Source: Bacteroidales bacterium (GTDB lineage Bacteria; Bacteroidota; Bacteroidia; Bacteroidales; UBA932). Taken from it: a DNA stretch of 53,678 nucleotides. Positions 1-9,199 of the stretch are shown here, in pieces. How positions within the stretch are numbered: the stretch's first letter is position 1; the number at the start of each line of letters is the position of its first letter. The notes beneath the pieces are model-generated. The model saw only the letters and a program-made list of their open reading frames with translations. It had not been told where the DNA came from and made no database searches. Where the stretch lies: contig JAEEHS010000038.1 of the NCBI GenBank assembly GCA_016281015.1, positions 1 through 53,678 of the forward strand. The letters are read 5' to 3'. The translations under genes and the position numbers were made by a program.

Positions 1-1
1 G

Positions 2-1141
2 GGCGCGGAAGGATTCAAGCTCGATCCGGCCAGGACCCTGGACGAACACACCTATCGCAAGTATTACAACGGCCATCCGGACAAGGAGATGCACAACCTG
101 AACCAGGTCCTGCTGCCCAAACAGATGAACCTGATGTACCGGGAGCATACTGGAAAACGCGGCTGGTACCATTACTGCGCAGGCTGGAGCGGGACCCAGC
201 ATTGGGGCGCCTCGACCAGCGGGGACAACGGCGGCGGCAAGACCGCCCTCTTCGACCAGCTCAACCTGGGGAACAGCGGCTACATGAACACTTCCTGCGA
301 CGTGATGCATGTCTCGCGCGAACAGGAGATGCAGAGCATGCATTTCGGGGCTTTCCTGCCCTGGTTGGCCGTGAACAGCTATGCCCACTTCTACCAGCCC
401 TTCTACTTTACCGGGAAGGAGCGTGAAATCTACCTGAACTGCGTAAAGCTGCGCTATTCCCTCCTGCCTTACATCTACAGCGCCGCCATCGAAGGCGCGC
501 TCACCGGCATGCCGATGGTGCGGAGCATGCCGCTGGTCTTTCCCGAAGACCGCAATGTGGATGACCTCTGGACCCAGTACATGTTTGGGGAGAACCTCCT
601 CGTCGGGATCTTCACCGACGAGATCTACCTTCCGGCGGGCGTCTGGACCGATGCCTGGACCGGGGAGAAGATCCAAAGCGGGGGGCAGTGGGTCAAACGC
701 CCTTATCCGGATGACCGCGCGGGGCTGCTGTTTATCCGGGAAGGCGCCATCATCCCGACCATGGAAGTGAGGGACTATATCGGTACAGAGCCCATCAAGT
801 CCCTGATTGTCAAGGTCCATCCCCATGGCGACAGTTCCTACTTCCTCTACGACTGCGATGCCGAAAGCTACGGCTATGAAAAGGGACTCGTGGCCATCAC
901 GGAGCTGCGCTGCGCCGAAAGCGGAAACGGCGTCCGGATTACGGTCGCCCCGGTCAAGGGCCGCTTTGAGAACATGCCCGCTGAGCGCGACCTGACTTTC
1001 CGTGTCTCTCTCGCGAAAAAACCCCGCAAGGTGGTCGTAAACGGAGCCAAACGCAAGGACTGGACCTACAGCGACGGAATCCTTTCTGTCAGCTGCGCCG
1101 CCTGTCCCCTTGATAAGAAACTCACTTTGGAGGTATTATGA
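2..1141 (+). CDS. GH31 family glycosidase (alpha-glucosidase/alpha-xylosidase type), 5' truncated by window edge
   Basis: The reading frame is open from base 2, so only the C-terminal 379 residues are present. Glycoside hydrolase family 31 enzymes cleave alpha-linked glucosides or xylosides with retention. The first visible residues, GFKLD, match the position of the family nucleophile (KxD motif; Asp codon at 23-25). The general acid lies in the SGDN motif (Asp codon 224-226), after the typical AGWSGTQHWG stretch. The rest, from about base 700, looks like the beta-sandwich C-terminal domains. The stop overlaps the start of the next gene as ATGA (1138-1141), so the two are surely co-transcribed. 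Whether it acts on glucosides, xylosides or sulfoquinovosides cannot be told without the N-terminal half. The GH31 assignment is firm; the substrate is not. Confidence 0.88.
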   Translation, partial: GAEGFKLDPARTLDEHTYRKYYNGHPDKEMHNLNQVLLPKQMNLMYREHTGKRGWYHYCAGWSGTQHWGASTSGDNGGGKTALFDQLNLGNSGYMNTSCDVMHVSREQEMQSMHFGAFLPWLAVNSYAHFYQPFYFTGKEREIYLNCVKLRYSLLPYIYSAAIEGALTGMPMVRSMPLVFPEDRNVDDLWTQYMFGENLLVGIFTDEIYLPAGVWTDAWTGEKIQSGGQWVKRPYPDDRAGLLFIREGAIIPTMEVRDYIGTEPIKSLIVKVHPHGDSSYFLYDCDAESYGYEKGLVAITELRCAESGNGVRITVAPVKGRFENMPAERDLTFRVSLAKKPRKVVVNGAKRKDWTYSDGILSVSCAACPLDKKLTLEVL

Positions 1142-3879
1142 TGAGGTCACTTTTTACCCTGCTGCTTTTCGGGATTTTGCAGACTCCCGGAGCAAATATG
1201 TATCATCCCGGATGGATTGATTTCAACAAAAACGGCCGGAAGGATGTGTACGAAGATCCGTCTGCCCCGATTGACAGGCGGATCGACAATCTCCTCTCCC
1301 AGATGACCCTGGAGGAGAAGACCTGCCAGATGGTCACCCTCTACGGCTACCGGCGTGTCCTCCAGGACCAGCTGCCGACTCCCGAGTGGAAAGAGCGTCT
1401 GTGGAAAGACGGGATCGGGGCCATTGACGAGCACCTGAATTCATTTGTCGGCTGGAACATTCCCCTCGCGACAGAGAGCCCTTATATCTGGCCGGCCTCC
1501 AAACATGCCTGGGCCCTGAATGAGGTGCAGCGTTTCTTCGTTGAAGAGACGCGCCTTGGCATTCCGGCGGATTTTACCGATGAAGGCATCCGGGGCGTGG
1601 AAGCCTATAAGTCGACCAACTTCCCCACTCAGCTGGGTCTCGGAAGTACCTGGGACCGGGCGCTGATCCGGGAAGTGGGGCGCATCACGGGAGAGGAAGC
1701 CCGCCTGCTTGGCTACACCAATGTCTATGCACCGATCTTGGACGTCGGCCGGGACCAGCGCTGGGGCCGTTATGAAGAAATCTACGGGGAGGATCCCTTC
1801 CTGGTGGCCGAACTGGGCATCCAAATGGTACAGGGCATGCAGGCGGACGGCAAAGTGGCCGCCACCGCCAAACACTATGCCATCTATTCGGCGGGCAAAG
1901 GCGCCCGTGAAGGGATGGCCCGCTGCGACCCGCACGAAAGCCCGCTGGAAGTGGAGAACGTCCACATGTACCCCTGGAGGAGAGTCATCCGCGAAGGAGG
2001 CCTCCTCGGGGCGATGAGTTCCTACAACGACTACAATGGCGAGCCCATCCAGGGGAGTCATTACTGGCTGTACGAGCGTCTGCGGCAAGACTTTGGATTC
2101 AAGGGATACGTCGTATCCGACTCCGACGCGGTGGAGTTTCTCCACAGCAAGCACCACACCTCCGTCGATATGAAAGAGAGCGTGCGGCAGAGCGTGGAGG
2201 CAGGCCTCAACGTGCGCTGCACCTTCCGCAGTCCGGACAGCTACGTGCTTCCGCTGCGCGAACTGGTCCGGGAGGGTACGGTCTCGATGAAAACCATTGA
2301 CGAACGGGTCCGTGATGTCCTTCGCGTCAAATTCCTCACCGGCCTGTTCGACCATCCCTTCGTGAGCGAGTCCGACAGGGAGCGGGCCGATACGGTGGTC
2401 AATGGCCCCGAACACAATAAAACAGCCCTCCAGGCATCCCTGGAATCGCTGATTCTGCTGAAGAACAACGGTCTCCTTCCCCTGGACGCATCCCGGCTCA
2501 GGCGCGTCGCGGTCATCGGTCCCAACGCCGATGAAGATGGCTACGCCCATGTCCATTATGGTCCGCAGGCCACCGAATCCGTCACCGTGTTTGCCGGTCT
2601 GAAAAAAGCGCTCGAGGGCAAGGCCAAGGTCCGCTATGCCAAAGGCTGCGAACATGTGGACTCCCAGTGGCCGGATTCGGAAATCTATGGATTCACCCCG
2701 ACCCGGGAGGAGCTCAGGGGCATCCGGAAAGCGGTCCGGCTGGCCCGCCGCTCCGATGTCGCCGTCCTCGTACTGGGGGGGAACCTTCGCACCTGCGGAG
2801 AGAACCGTTCCCGCACCAGCCTGGATCTTCCGCCCATCCAGCAGCTCCTGGTGGAAAAAGTCAAAAAGACAAAGAAACCCCTCATCCTCGTTCTTGTCAA
2901 CGGACGTCCCCTGACCATCAACAAAGAGGAGCGGCTGGCTGATGCCGTCATCGAGGCCTGGTATCCCGGCGCCCACGGCGGAACGGCCGTCGCCATGGCA
3001 CTGCTCGGGCAGTACAATCCCGGCGGGCGGCTTTCTGTCACCTTCCCGCGCACCGTCGGCCAGGCGCCCTTTAACTTCCCCTATAAACCCGGCTCCCAGG
3101 TGGACGGATACGTCGGAGTGGGCCCCAAAGGGCTCAAGACCCGCGCCAGCGGATGTCTCTATCCCTTCGGCTTTGGCCTGAGCTACACGACTTTCGCCTA
3201 TTCCGACTTGCAGCTTTCCTCGGACAAAATCATGCCCGGAGACAGCCTCGGGGTCAGTTTCACTGTCACCAATACCGGCCAGTACGCCGGTGACGAGGTG
3301 GCGCAGCTCTACCTGACCGACCGGGTCAGCTCCATCACCGTCTACGAGAAACTCCTGCGGGGATTCGAACGGATCCACCTGGAAAGCGGGGAGAGCCGGC
3401 GCGTCAGCATGACCCTGCCTCCGGAAGCCTTCGAAATGCTGAATCTCAAGATGGAGCGGATCATTGAACCGGGCATTTTCGAGGTCAGTATCGGGTCTTC
3501 CTCGGAAGATTTCCGCCTGGCGGCCCTCATGACCGTACTGGACCCCGCCCATCCCGATAAAGACTTCCGTCCGGCACCGCCCGCCATCGCAGGCCTCCTG
3601 CCCGCCGTGCTGAAGGCCGGGGACGAGATCACCTTCCAGCTGCAGAGCACCATCGAATTTGAAAAATGTGAATTGGAATGGAGCCTGGACTCCCGTTGCC
3701 GTTACCAGATCCTGATTAACCAGGGGGGCGGCCAGTTCTCGCCCCTGGCGGAATACCGGACGGAAGGCGGCCTGCAGAAACCCGTATTTGACCGGGCGGA
3801 CTATAAGGCTTCCGACCTGAAAATACAAGTGCTCGAGGGAAGCGGAACCCTGAGTGGATTCGACTGTCTGGCGCTATAG
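1138..3879 (+). CDS. GH3 family beta-glycosidase, exported
   Basis: Retaining exo-acting glycosidase of family 3, 913 aa, probably periplasmic. An N-terminal hydrophobic segment (residues 1-19) serves as signal peptide. It is followed by an EF-hand-like calcium loop (DFNKNGRKD, 28-36) commonly seen at the start of Bacteroidota GH3 enzymes, then MTLEEK (56-61). The catalytic (beta/alpha)8 barrel carries EIYGEDP (214-220), KHYAIYS (245-251) and the nucleophile motif VVSDSD with Asp328. The alpha/beta sandwich domain begins around IGPNADE (about 460), and a fibronectin-III-like domain contains GDEVAQLYL (about 720). The last 110 residues form an extra beta-rich domain of unknown role. It overlaps the GH31 stop by 4 bp, so the pair probably work on the same oligosaccharide. 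Substrate could be beta-glucoside or beta-xyloside. Confidence 0.9.
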   Translation: MMRSLFTLLLFGILQTPGANMYHPGWIDFNKNGRKDVYEDPSAPIDRRIDNLLSQMTLEEKTCQMVTLYGYRRVLQDQLPTPEWKERLWKDGIGAIDEHLNSFVGWNIPLATESPYIWPASKHAWALNEVQRFFVEETRLGIPADFTDEGIRGVEAYKSTNFPTQLGLGSTWDRALIREVGRITGEEARLLGYTNVYAPILDVGRDQRWGRYEEIYGEDPFLVAELGIQMVQGMQADGKVAATAKHYAIYSAGKGAREGMARCDPHESPLEVENVHMYPWRRVIREGGLLGAMSSYNDYNGEPIQGSHYWLYERLRQDFGFKGYVVSDSDAVEFLHSKHHTSVDMKESVRQSVEAGLNVRCTFRSPDSYVLPLRELVREGTVSMKTIDERVRDVLRVKFLTGLFDHPFVSESDRERADTVVNGPEHNKTALQASLESLILLKNNGLLPLDASRLRRVAVIGPNADEDGYAHVHYGPQATESVTVFAGLKKALEGKAKVRYAKGCEHVDSQWPDSEIYGFTPTREELRGIRKAVRLARRSDVAVLVLGGNLRTCGENRSRTSLDLPPIQQLLVEKVKKTKKPLILVLVNGRPLTINKEERLADAVIEAWYPGAHGGTAVAMALLGQYNPGGRLSVTFPRTVGQAPFNFPYKPGSQVDGYVGVGPKGLKTRASGCLYPFGFGLSYTTFAYSDLQLSSDKIMPGDSLGVSFTVTNTGQYAGDEVAQLYLTDRVSSITVYEKLLRGFERIHLESGESRRVSMTLPPEAFEMLNLKMERIIEPGIFEVSIGSSSEDFRLAALMTVLDPAHPDKDFRPAPPAIAGLLPAVLKAGDEITFQLQSTIEFEKCELEWSLDSRCRYQILINQGGGQFSPLAEYRTEGGLQKPVFDRADYKASDLKIQVLEGSGTLSGFDCLAL

Positions 3880-4851
3880 CGTTTTCCTGAGTATCAGATG
3901 GCAAGGATTGTGGATGGTGCGGATGTCCTTGTCCCGCATGAGTTCAACCACGGTCCTTCCCATCTGAATAAAGTCCGTCGTAATCGTCGTCAAACCGCCG
4001 GCAATAATTTCCTTGAGCACCGTGTCGTTGTAGGACACCAGACCGAAATCGACACCGGCCGTCAGTCCCTGATGCTGGGCTGCTGACAAGATTGTAACAA
4101 TTTCCCGGTCCTCCGGCGTCAAGTAGACGGTTCCGGGCTTGATGGGCATTTCCGCCATGGTCTTGAGATAGCCGGAGGCCAGTTCAAACTCCTGGCAGAA
4201 GCGCCTCAGCCCGTCGTAACGTTCATACGGTTCAATCCGGCTGCTCTGGACCAGGATAATCTCGCGGTATTGACGAATCCGGGAAAGGCCCTTGACCAGC
4301 GCATCATACGTATCATTGGCAAAATCCTGTGCGACAGAAGAAAAGACGCCCTTCAGCGATTCACTGAAATGGTCGACCAGGATGACCTTGCCGCCCAGCC
4401 GCTTGAGCTGGCCTTCAATGCCATCGAAAGAACCGCCCGGCATCACCACATAGACGGTGTACTTCCCCGCCGCATTTTCCAGCAGCACATCGAAAGTGGC
4501 ACGGTCACAGTGATGAAAGACAATATCCACTAATGCGCCGGGGCCAAGCGACTGGAGGATCGAATTGTACAGGTCTTCCTTAAACAGATTGTAATCTCCG
4601 AAAACCAGCAGGATCCGATGGGCAATCTCGACCCGCGTACTGCTCACGAAATAACCCACCGACTGCTCTGCCTCGATGATGCCGCGGGACTTGAGTTCGT
4701 CAAGCGCCAGCATGACGGAACTCCGCGAAAGGCCCGTACGGATACACCAGGAGTTGATGGACGCAATCCGGTCTCCGACCTTATACTTGCCGTCCAGGAT
4801 ATCCTGTTCAACGGTATGGACGATCTGTTTATAACGTTTTTCCCTTAACAT
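3874..4851 (-). CDS. GntR-family transcriptional regulator with LacI-like ligand-binding domain
   Basis: 325 aa from the ATG at 4849-4851. A longer in-frame start at 4935 is possible, but a -7 box sits between the two, so the internal ATG is preferred. Residues 1-70 form a GntR winged helix (YKQIVHTVEQDILDGKYKVGD ... LSRSSVMLALDELKSRG). The remainder resembles a periplasmic-binding-protein fold of the LacI/AraR type that would bind a sugar (LLVFGDYN, LVDHFSES, DFGLVSYND, TTDFIQMGR). It converges on the GH3 gene and their stop codons overlap by 6 bp. By position it is likely the local regulator of the GH31-GH3 operon, which is inference; its operators would lie upstream of the window. Confidence 0.85.
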   Translation of the reverse strand: MLREKRYKQIVHTVEQDILDGKYKVGDRIASINSWCIRTGLSRSSVMLALDELKSRGIIEAEQSVGYFVSSTRVEIAHRILLVFGDYNLFKEDLYNSILQSLGPGALVDIVFHHCDRATFDVLLENAAGKYTVYVVMPGGSFDGIEGQLKRLGGKVILVDHFSESLKGVFSSVAQDFANDTYDALVKGLSRIRQYREIILVQSSRIEPYERYDGLRRFCQEFELASGYLKTMAEMPIKPGTVYLTPEDREIVTILSAAQHQGLTAGVDFGLVSYNDTVLKEIIAGGLTTITTDFIQMGRTVVELMRDKDIRTIHNPCHLILRKTL

Positions 4852-4864
4852 GGCAGTAGTTTTG

Positions 4865-4897
4865 CGAAAGATACAAAAAAAATCTGACCTTTTGAAA
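4865..4897 (-). promoter_or_regulatory. Predicted promoter of the GntR-type regulator
   Basis: On the minus strand the sequence reads TTTC-N20-TATCTTTC, close to the Bacteroidota consensus TTTG-N19/20-TAnnTTTG. The -7 box is at 4866-4873 and the -33 element at 4894-4897. It would place the transcript start only about 5-10 nt before the ATG at 4851, which supports that start codon. Confidence 0.55.
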
Positions 4898-4960
4898 CTA
4901 TTACTTTTCAGTCTTAATCCGCCGTCGCAAAACAATCTTGAAAGATTGCCTCCGGGCCTG

Positions 4961-5887
4961 TCACCAGCCCCGCTTGATGTTCTCGGCCATCTCGTGGGCG
5001 AGGCGGGCGCGGGCTTCGTTGCTGGCCCAGGCGATATGGGGGCTGAGAAGGAGGCGCTCCGGGTGCTGCATCCTCAGGTAGGGATGGTCCAGCGGCAGCG
5101 GCTCCTTGACGAAGACATCGATGCCGGCACCGGCGATCACGCCCTCGTCCAGCGCCCGGGCAAGGTCCGCCTCGACGGCGATGCCTCCCCTGCCGGTATT
5201 GACCAGAAAGGCGCTGCGCTTCATCTTAAGAAATCCGTCATAGTCGATCAGTCCCGCCGTCCGCTCGTTGTAAGGTGCGTGGATGGACACGACATCCGAG
5301 GACGAAAGCAGCTCGTCGATGCCGACGGAAGGATACTTCCGGCAATGCGAAGTGCCTGAGGTCGAATAATAGATGACCTTCATGCCGAAGACCTCCCCTA
5401 TCTCGGCGACCTTCCCTCCGATGGCGCCCATGCCGATGACCCCGAGCGTCTTCCCGGCAAGCTCCGTAAAAGGATGGGCCGGGTCGGTATGGACCTTGCC
5501 CGCCGAATAACGGCCGTCCCGCGCGTAGGCATTGTAATGGAAGGCCCGCCCGGCCAGGTTCAGGATGTGCATCCAGGTGGTCTGGGCCACGGAATCGGTC
5601 GAATAGGCCGCGACATTGCGAACCAGTACGCCCCTCTTCTCGCAAAGTGCCGTGTCGATGTTGTTGATCCCGGTCCCGGCCTCGCAGATCAGCCTCAGCC
5701 GAGGGGCGCTGTCGAGGAACGCCTCATCCACAATCACCTTGTTAAGGATGGCCACATCCGCGTCAGCGACCCGCTCCCGGGCCTCCTCAGCCGTGGACGA
5801 GCTGTAACATACAAAGTCCCCGAGGGCGGCGATTTCGTCCATCGGGGTTTCGCCCATCGTCAGGGCATCAAGGAATACAATCTTCAT
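4961..5887 (-). CDS. D-isomer-specific 2-hydroxyacid dehydrogenase (glycerate dehydrogenase/hydroxypyruvate reductase-like)
   Basis: 308 aa, NAD(P)-dependent cytosolic oxidoreductase that interconverts a 2-oxo acid and its D-2-hydroxy acid. The Rossmann fingerprint GxGxxG is at G152-G157 (VIGMGAIGG). The catalytic triad of the family is present: Arg233 (NTGRGG), Glu262 (VKEP) and His284 (SPHIAW). The length is normal for the family. The start at 5887 (MKIVFLDA) is chosen because a perfect -7 box, TATATTTG, lies 8 nt upstream; an open frame continues further but has no support. The gene is monocistronic and divergent from the orphan at 5945. Closest functional guess is hydroxypyruvate reductase (hprA type); lactate or phosphoglycerate specificity is less likely given the length. 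Confidence 0.88.
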   Translation of the reverse strand: MKIVFLDALTMGETPMDEIAALGDFVCYSSSTAEEARERVADADVAILNKVIVDEAFLDSAPRLRLICEAGTGINNIDTALCEKRGVLVRNVAAYSTDSVAQTTWMHILNLAGRAFHYNAYARDGRYSAGKVHTDPAHPFTELAGKTLGVIGMGAIGGKVAEIGEVFGMKVIYYSTSGTSHCRKYPSVGIDELLSSSDVVSIHAPYNERTAGLIDYDGFLKMKRSAFLVNTGRGGIAVEADLARALDEGVIAGAGIDVFVKEPLPLDHPYLRMQHPERLLLSPHIAWASNEARARLAHEMAENIKRGW

Positions 5888-5895
5888 AGCGATTA

Positions 5896-5923
5896 CAAAT
5901 ATAGAAGATTTTTCGTATATTTG
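5896..5923. promoter_or_regulatory. Overlapping divergent promoters (two perfect -7 boxes)
   Basis: On the minus strand TATATTTG occupies 5896-5903, facing the dehydrogenase; on the plus strand TATATTTG occupies 5916-5923, facing the orphan gene at 5945. Only 12 bp separate the two boxes, so the two polymerase footprints must overlap. Neither has a clear TTTG -33 element. Confidence 0.6.
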
Positions 5924-5944
5924 AAGGCTGAACCACAGGAAAGA

Positions 5945-6367
5945 ATGGACACGAGTTTCGCATACGGCCAGTATTTCGACCAGGATCCAGCCGAGGCCAT
6001 CGCCACCGAGCTGCGGGAACGCCGCTATGCCTCCGGCCGCTACACGGCCGCCCTCTACCAGGGAGCCGACCGGGCCGCCCTGGCCGATGCCGTCGCAGAC
6101 CTCGCTTTCGCCCAGGTTCAGCGCTGCAAGGTCACGGTTCCCCCCTACACGGATGAATACGAATTGCTCTCGACCTTTGTCTGCTCCGTCTATGCAGAAG
6201 CTGCCGTCCGCCTGAACGGCCTTCCTGAGAGCGAAGAAGCCGCCATCCAGAAAAGGGCCATGGACAATTATTTCGAACTGCTCTCCGCCCGGACCGTGCG
6301 GAGGCATCTGGACAAGAGCTGGCTGAGCAAATACGCGCCCCGCACCACGTTCTATCCCCTGGGCTGA
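5945..6367 (+). CDS. Conserved-looking hypothetical protein, 140 aa
   Basis: I do not recognise the family. The predicted product (MDTSFAYGQYF ...) is rich in Ala, Glu, Arg and Leu and looks mostly alpha-helical, with no signal peptide, membrane segment, or metal motif. The start ATG (5945) follows AGGAAAGA, one of the few purine-rich leaders in this window, and a perfect TATATTTG -7 box at 5916-5923. Codon usage looks like that of neighbours, so it seems a genuine gene rather than a chance frame. Its last 16 bp overlap the 3' end of the convergent recX gene. Confidence 0.72.
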   Translation: MDTSFAYGQYFDQDPAEAIATELRERRYASGRYTAALYQGADRAALADAVADLAFAQVQRCKVTVPPYTDEYELLSTFVCSVYAEAAVRLNGLPESEEAAIQKRAMDNYFELLSARTVRRHLDKSWLSKYAPRTTFYPLG

Positions 6368-6810
6368 CAGCGCGCGATGGCTTCGGCCACATCCTCATAG
6401 GCATAGCCACGCCCTAGCGCATATTTCATCAGTTTGAGTTTCCACTGCGGATCCCCCTCCAGCTGGCGGTATCGGGCCGATACCAGTCGCTGCAGTTTGT
6501 CCTCCGCTTTCTCGCTGTCGATTTCCCCGAGCGCCGCGTCAATCAGGCTGTCGGAGATGCCTTTTCCCCGGAGCATGAAACGGATCTTGACCGATCCCCA
6601 GCCCTGCAGCGAAGCCTTTTCGCGGGCGTAGGCGGCGCTATAGCGCCCGTCATCCACGAAGCGGTCCTTCACCAGGGCGTCCACCACCCGGCCGGCCGCC
6701 TCGGCATCCCCTTCCAGGGCTTTCAGGGCCTTCCGGCGGACGTCAGCGGTACACTGTTCGCTCCGCACACACTGCCGCTGCAGCCGCTCCAAAACTTTCT
6801 TCTCGTCCAT
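6352..6810 (-). CDS. recX: RecX family regulator of RecA
   Basis: 152 aa. RecX proteins bind RecA filaments and block their extension and ATPase and strand-exchange activity. The product has the family's three-helix repeats (ALVKDRFVDDGRYSAAYAREKA; GWGSVKIRFMLRGKGIS; ALGRGYAYEDVAEAI). The start MDEKK at 6810 leaves 1 nt after the upstream patatin stop; a start 12 nt further up (6822) would overlap that gene. It is last in a leftward rlmN-patatin-recX unit whose promoter is back to back with that of recA, so recX is kept close to its target although not in its operon. Confidence 0.88.
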   Translation of the reverse strand: MDEKKVLERLQRQCVRSEQCTADVRRKALKALEGDAEAAGRVVDALVKDRFVDDGRYSAAYAREKASLQGWGSVKIRFMLRGKGISDSLIDAALGEIDSEKAEDKLQRLVSARYRQLEGDPQWKLKLMKYALGRGYAYEDVAEAIARCQPRG

Positions 6811-6811
6811 C

Positions 6812-9199
6812 TTAGAAATCAAATCCCAAGGAAAAATAAACGCCGACCTTCCGGGTCAGGGAAGACCAGTAGAGATTGGCCTTCAGGGGGCCGACAATGG
6901 AGTTATAGGCATAACTCAGTCCATAACCGAAAATATCCTCGGCCGAGTCGAACTGATTGAAATTGTAGAAATCCCGCTCAAAGTTGAAAATAGCGGAAAT
7001 GTAGTGGTTCTTTCCGAGACGGACCCGCGCATCCATCCGCGCCAGGATCAGGTAGTTCCGCCGGAACGCCGCATTGTCGATGCCGATGAAGGGGAGCTGG
7101 TGGTCCACGTAGCGTCCCCGCATGTCTCCGCCGATCACATTGGCATAGGGAATCGGGATGTCGTCACCGAAGATGAAGCGGATCGCCCCCTGCGGAATCA
7201 GGCTGAACCGTCCGATCGTCACCGGCATCTTCCCGTCCATCGCCAGGACCCCGAAGAATTCCGGATGGCCGGGTTTGTCGAAAACGCGCGAGACCAGATC
7301 ATAACGGATGCCGGCCGAGACGCCCGAAGTCGGGAAATACGTATTGTCCAAGGTCTCGACCCGCCCGTCCAGGAAGGCACTCGGATAATCCCGTGAAGGA
7401 TCATCGAGGTCATAGTCACCGACCACATTGTTCGTCAGCACCCGGTGGATGTTAAAATAGTCGTTCCTGAGGCCGGCCTTCACATCGAAGGAAGACCACT
7501 GCATATTCGACAGGTACAACTCCTGGAAAGTCAGCAGGTAGGAGATGTTGTAACGGTTCTCCCCTGAAATGAAATTGTTGCGGTCCGTCCAGCGCAGCAT
7601 GGCCCGTGCGTTGAGCGTCGGAATCTTCGGCGTGTCGTAGGTAAAATGAAGGTCCAGATAGGGATTGACGCCGATTTTCGCAGTCATGTCCAGCGCCGCT
7701 CCCCGCATGGCATTCGTGTTCAGGCCGACATTGGCCAGCACCGACACCAATTCCTCCGAATCCAGGCGGAAGCCCACGCCGAGCCGGTGCATCGGTCCCC
7801 GCTTGCAGATAATCTTCAGATCATAAGGCTCATGGGTCCCGACCAGTTCATAATTGACAAAGTCATAACTGCCCTTGCCGAAAATCGTGGCGATGTCCTT
7901 CTCGATGATTTCCTTGTTGACGAGGCGCCCCTCGCGGACTTTCATCTTGGAGCGGAGGTAGGTCGCGTCTTTTTCTCCGATGCCGACAAAACGGATCCGG
8001 TTGACCAGCACCGGTTCCTGACCGATGTCCACGGCCCTCCGGCTGAAATGAAGGGTATCCTTCCCCACCCAGCGGCGGATGGCGGACAGTTCCTTTTCCT
8101 TCTCCGCCGCAGCCCGGTAGCCCCGGGACATCATCGTATCGATGGCCTCCGTATTGAAGTCCATCATGCCGTAGCCGTCCAGGTTCGGATGGATCCGGAC
8201 ATCCGCCAGTTCGATATTGCGCTGGTAGGAGTCATTGGCGAACATGTCAATCCCCTGCCAGACGATGTCCGCCAGGTTGTTGACGCCGGTGGCATCCTTC
8301 GACGAGGTCGACAGGTCGATGCCGATGACGATGTCCGCTCCCATGTCCCGGGCAATGTCCACGGGGAAATTGTTCCGCATGCCGCCGTCCACGAGGACCA
8401 TCCCCCGCGTCCGCACCGGCGCGAAGAGCCCCGGGATGGACATGGTCGAACGCATGGCCAGGTTGATATCGCCGCTGTGCCAGACTTTCGCCTTTCCCGA
8501 CACGACGTCGGTTGCCACGCAGGCAAAAGCGATCGGGAATTTAAAGAAATCCGCCCGGTCCGAAAATCCGACCGTCCGGCTGGAAAAAATCTGGTTTACA
8601 TTCTGCCCATAGACAAAGCCGGAAGGCAGGCTGGACAGCAGATTGGTCTTGACCATGTCCACGGCGTGCTTATTGTCGGCGCCGAGGTGCAGTTTGCCGT
8701 CATCCCCACCCGCAAAGGAAACTTCCTGGACCATGTTCAGGAAGTCCTGTTTGCTGTAATAGAACGGGAACGAAAGGACGAATTTGTCGTTGTAGCGGAT
8801 CCGACGGTAAGGCACGTATTCCCGCGCGACCTTGTCGCTCAGGGCCATGTCCCAGTCGGTCGTGCGCACCAGGTTTTCCAGATAATCCACGTCGTAGCCC
8901 ATCGAATAGACGGCGCCGAGGAGCCCCCCGATACTCGTCCCGACGACGATGTCCACCGGAAATTTGTACTGCTCCATAAACTTGAGGGCGCCGATGGTGG
9001 CGGCACCCTTGGCACCGCCGCCGGAAAGGACGAGCGCCACCACCGGGCGATGCCGCCGGATACTGTCCATCCGGTGTCGGACGGCCTTCACGGCCGCGTT
9101 GTCCGAGGGATCCAGGCCAAAAGCGGAGGAGGAACGGTCCTGCGCCCCGGCAAGGAGCGAGACGCCCAGGAAGGAAAGAAGGAGCAGAATACGTTTCAT
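6812..9199 (-). CDS. Patatin-like phospholipase fused to an Omp85/BamA-type outer-membrane barrel
   Basis: 795 aa, exported (signal peptide [20 protein letters not shown]). Residues 52-330 are a patatin lipase domain with oxyanion loop SGGGAKG (59-65), nucleophile Ser89 in GTSIG, and the second catalytic residue Asp271 in VDGG. Then comes a POTRA-like segment (VNRIRFVGIGEKDATYLRSKM, about 400-480) and a C-terminal beta-barrel ending in Phe (YFSLGFDF), the usual outer-membrane insertion signal. This architecture is that of patatin-type (type Vd) autotransporters such as PlpD, widespread in Bacteroidota. The ATG overlaps the rlmN stop by one base (TGATG), indicating translational coupling. Whether the lipase is released or stays tethered is not visible. 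Confidence 0.92.
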   Translation of the reverse strand: MKRILLLLSFLGVSLLAGAQDRSSSAFGLDPSDNAAVKAVRHRMDSIRRHRPVVALVLSGGGAKGAATIGALKFMEQYKFPVDIVVGTSIGGLLGAVYSMGYDVDYLENLVRTTDWDMALSDKVAREYVPYRRIRYNDKFVLSFPFYYSKQDFLNMVQEVSFAGGDDGKLHLGADNKHAVDMVKTNLLSSLPSGFVYGQNVNQIFSSRTVGFSDRADFFKFPIAFACVATDVVSGKAKVWHSGDINLAMRSTMSIPGLFAPVRTRGMVLVDGGMRNNFPVDIARDMGADIVIGIDLSTSSKDATGVNNLADIVWQGIDMFANDSYQRNIELADVRIHPNLDGYGMMDFNTEAIDTMMSRGYRAAAEKEKELSAIRRWVGKDTLHFSRRAVDIGQEPVLVNRIRFVGIGEKDATYLRSKMKVREGRLVNKEIIEKDIATIFGKGSYDFVNYELVGTHEPYDLKIICKRGPMHRLGVGFRLDSEELVSVLANVGLNTNAMRGAALDMTAKIGVNPYLDLHFTYDTPKIPTLNARAMLRWTDRNNFISGENRYNISYLLTFQELYLSNMQWSSFDVKAGLRNDYFNIHRVLTNNVVGDYDLDDPSRDYPSAFLDGRVETLDNTYFPTSGVSAGIRYDLVSRVFDKPGHPEFFGVLAMDGKMPVTIGRFSLIPQGAIRFIFGDDIPIPYANVIGGDMRGRYVDHQLPFIGIDNAAFRRNYLILARMDARVRLGKNHYISAIFNFERDFYNFNQFDSAEDIFGYGLSYAYNSIVGPLKANLYWSSLTRKVGVYFSLGFDF

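Noticed and set aside
1441..3828. 795-codon open frame opposite the GH3 gene
   Set aside because: Antisense shadow; GH3 active-site motifs are on the plus strand.
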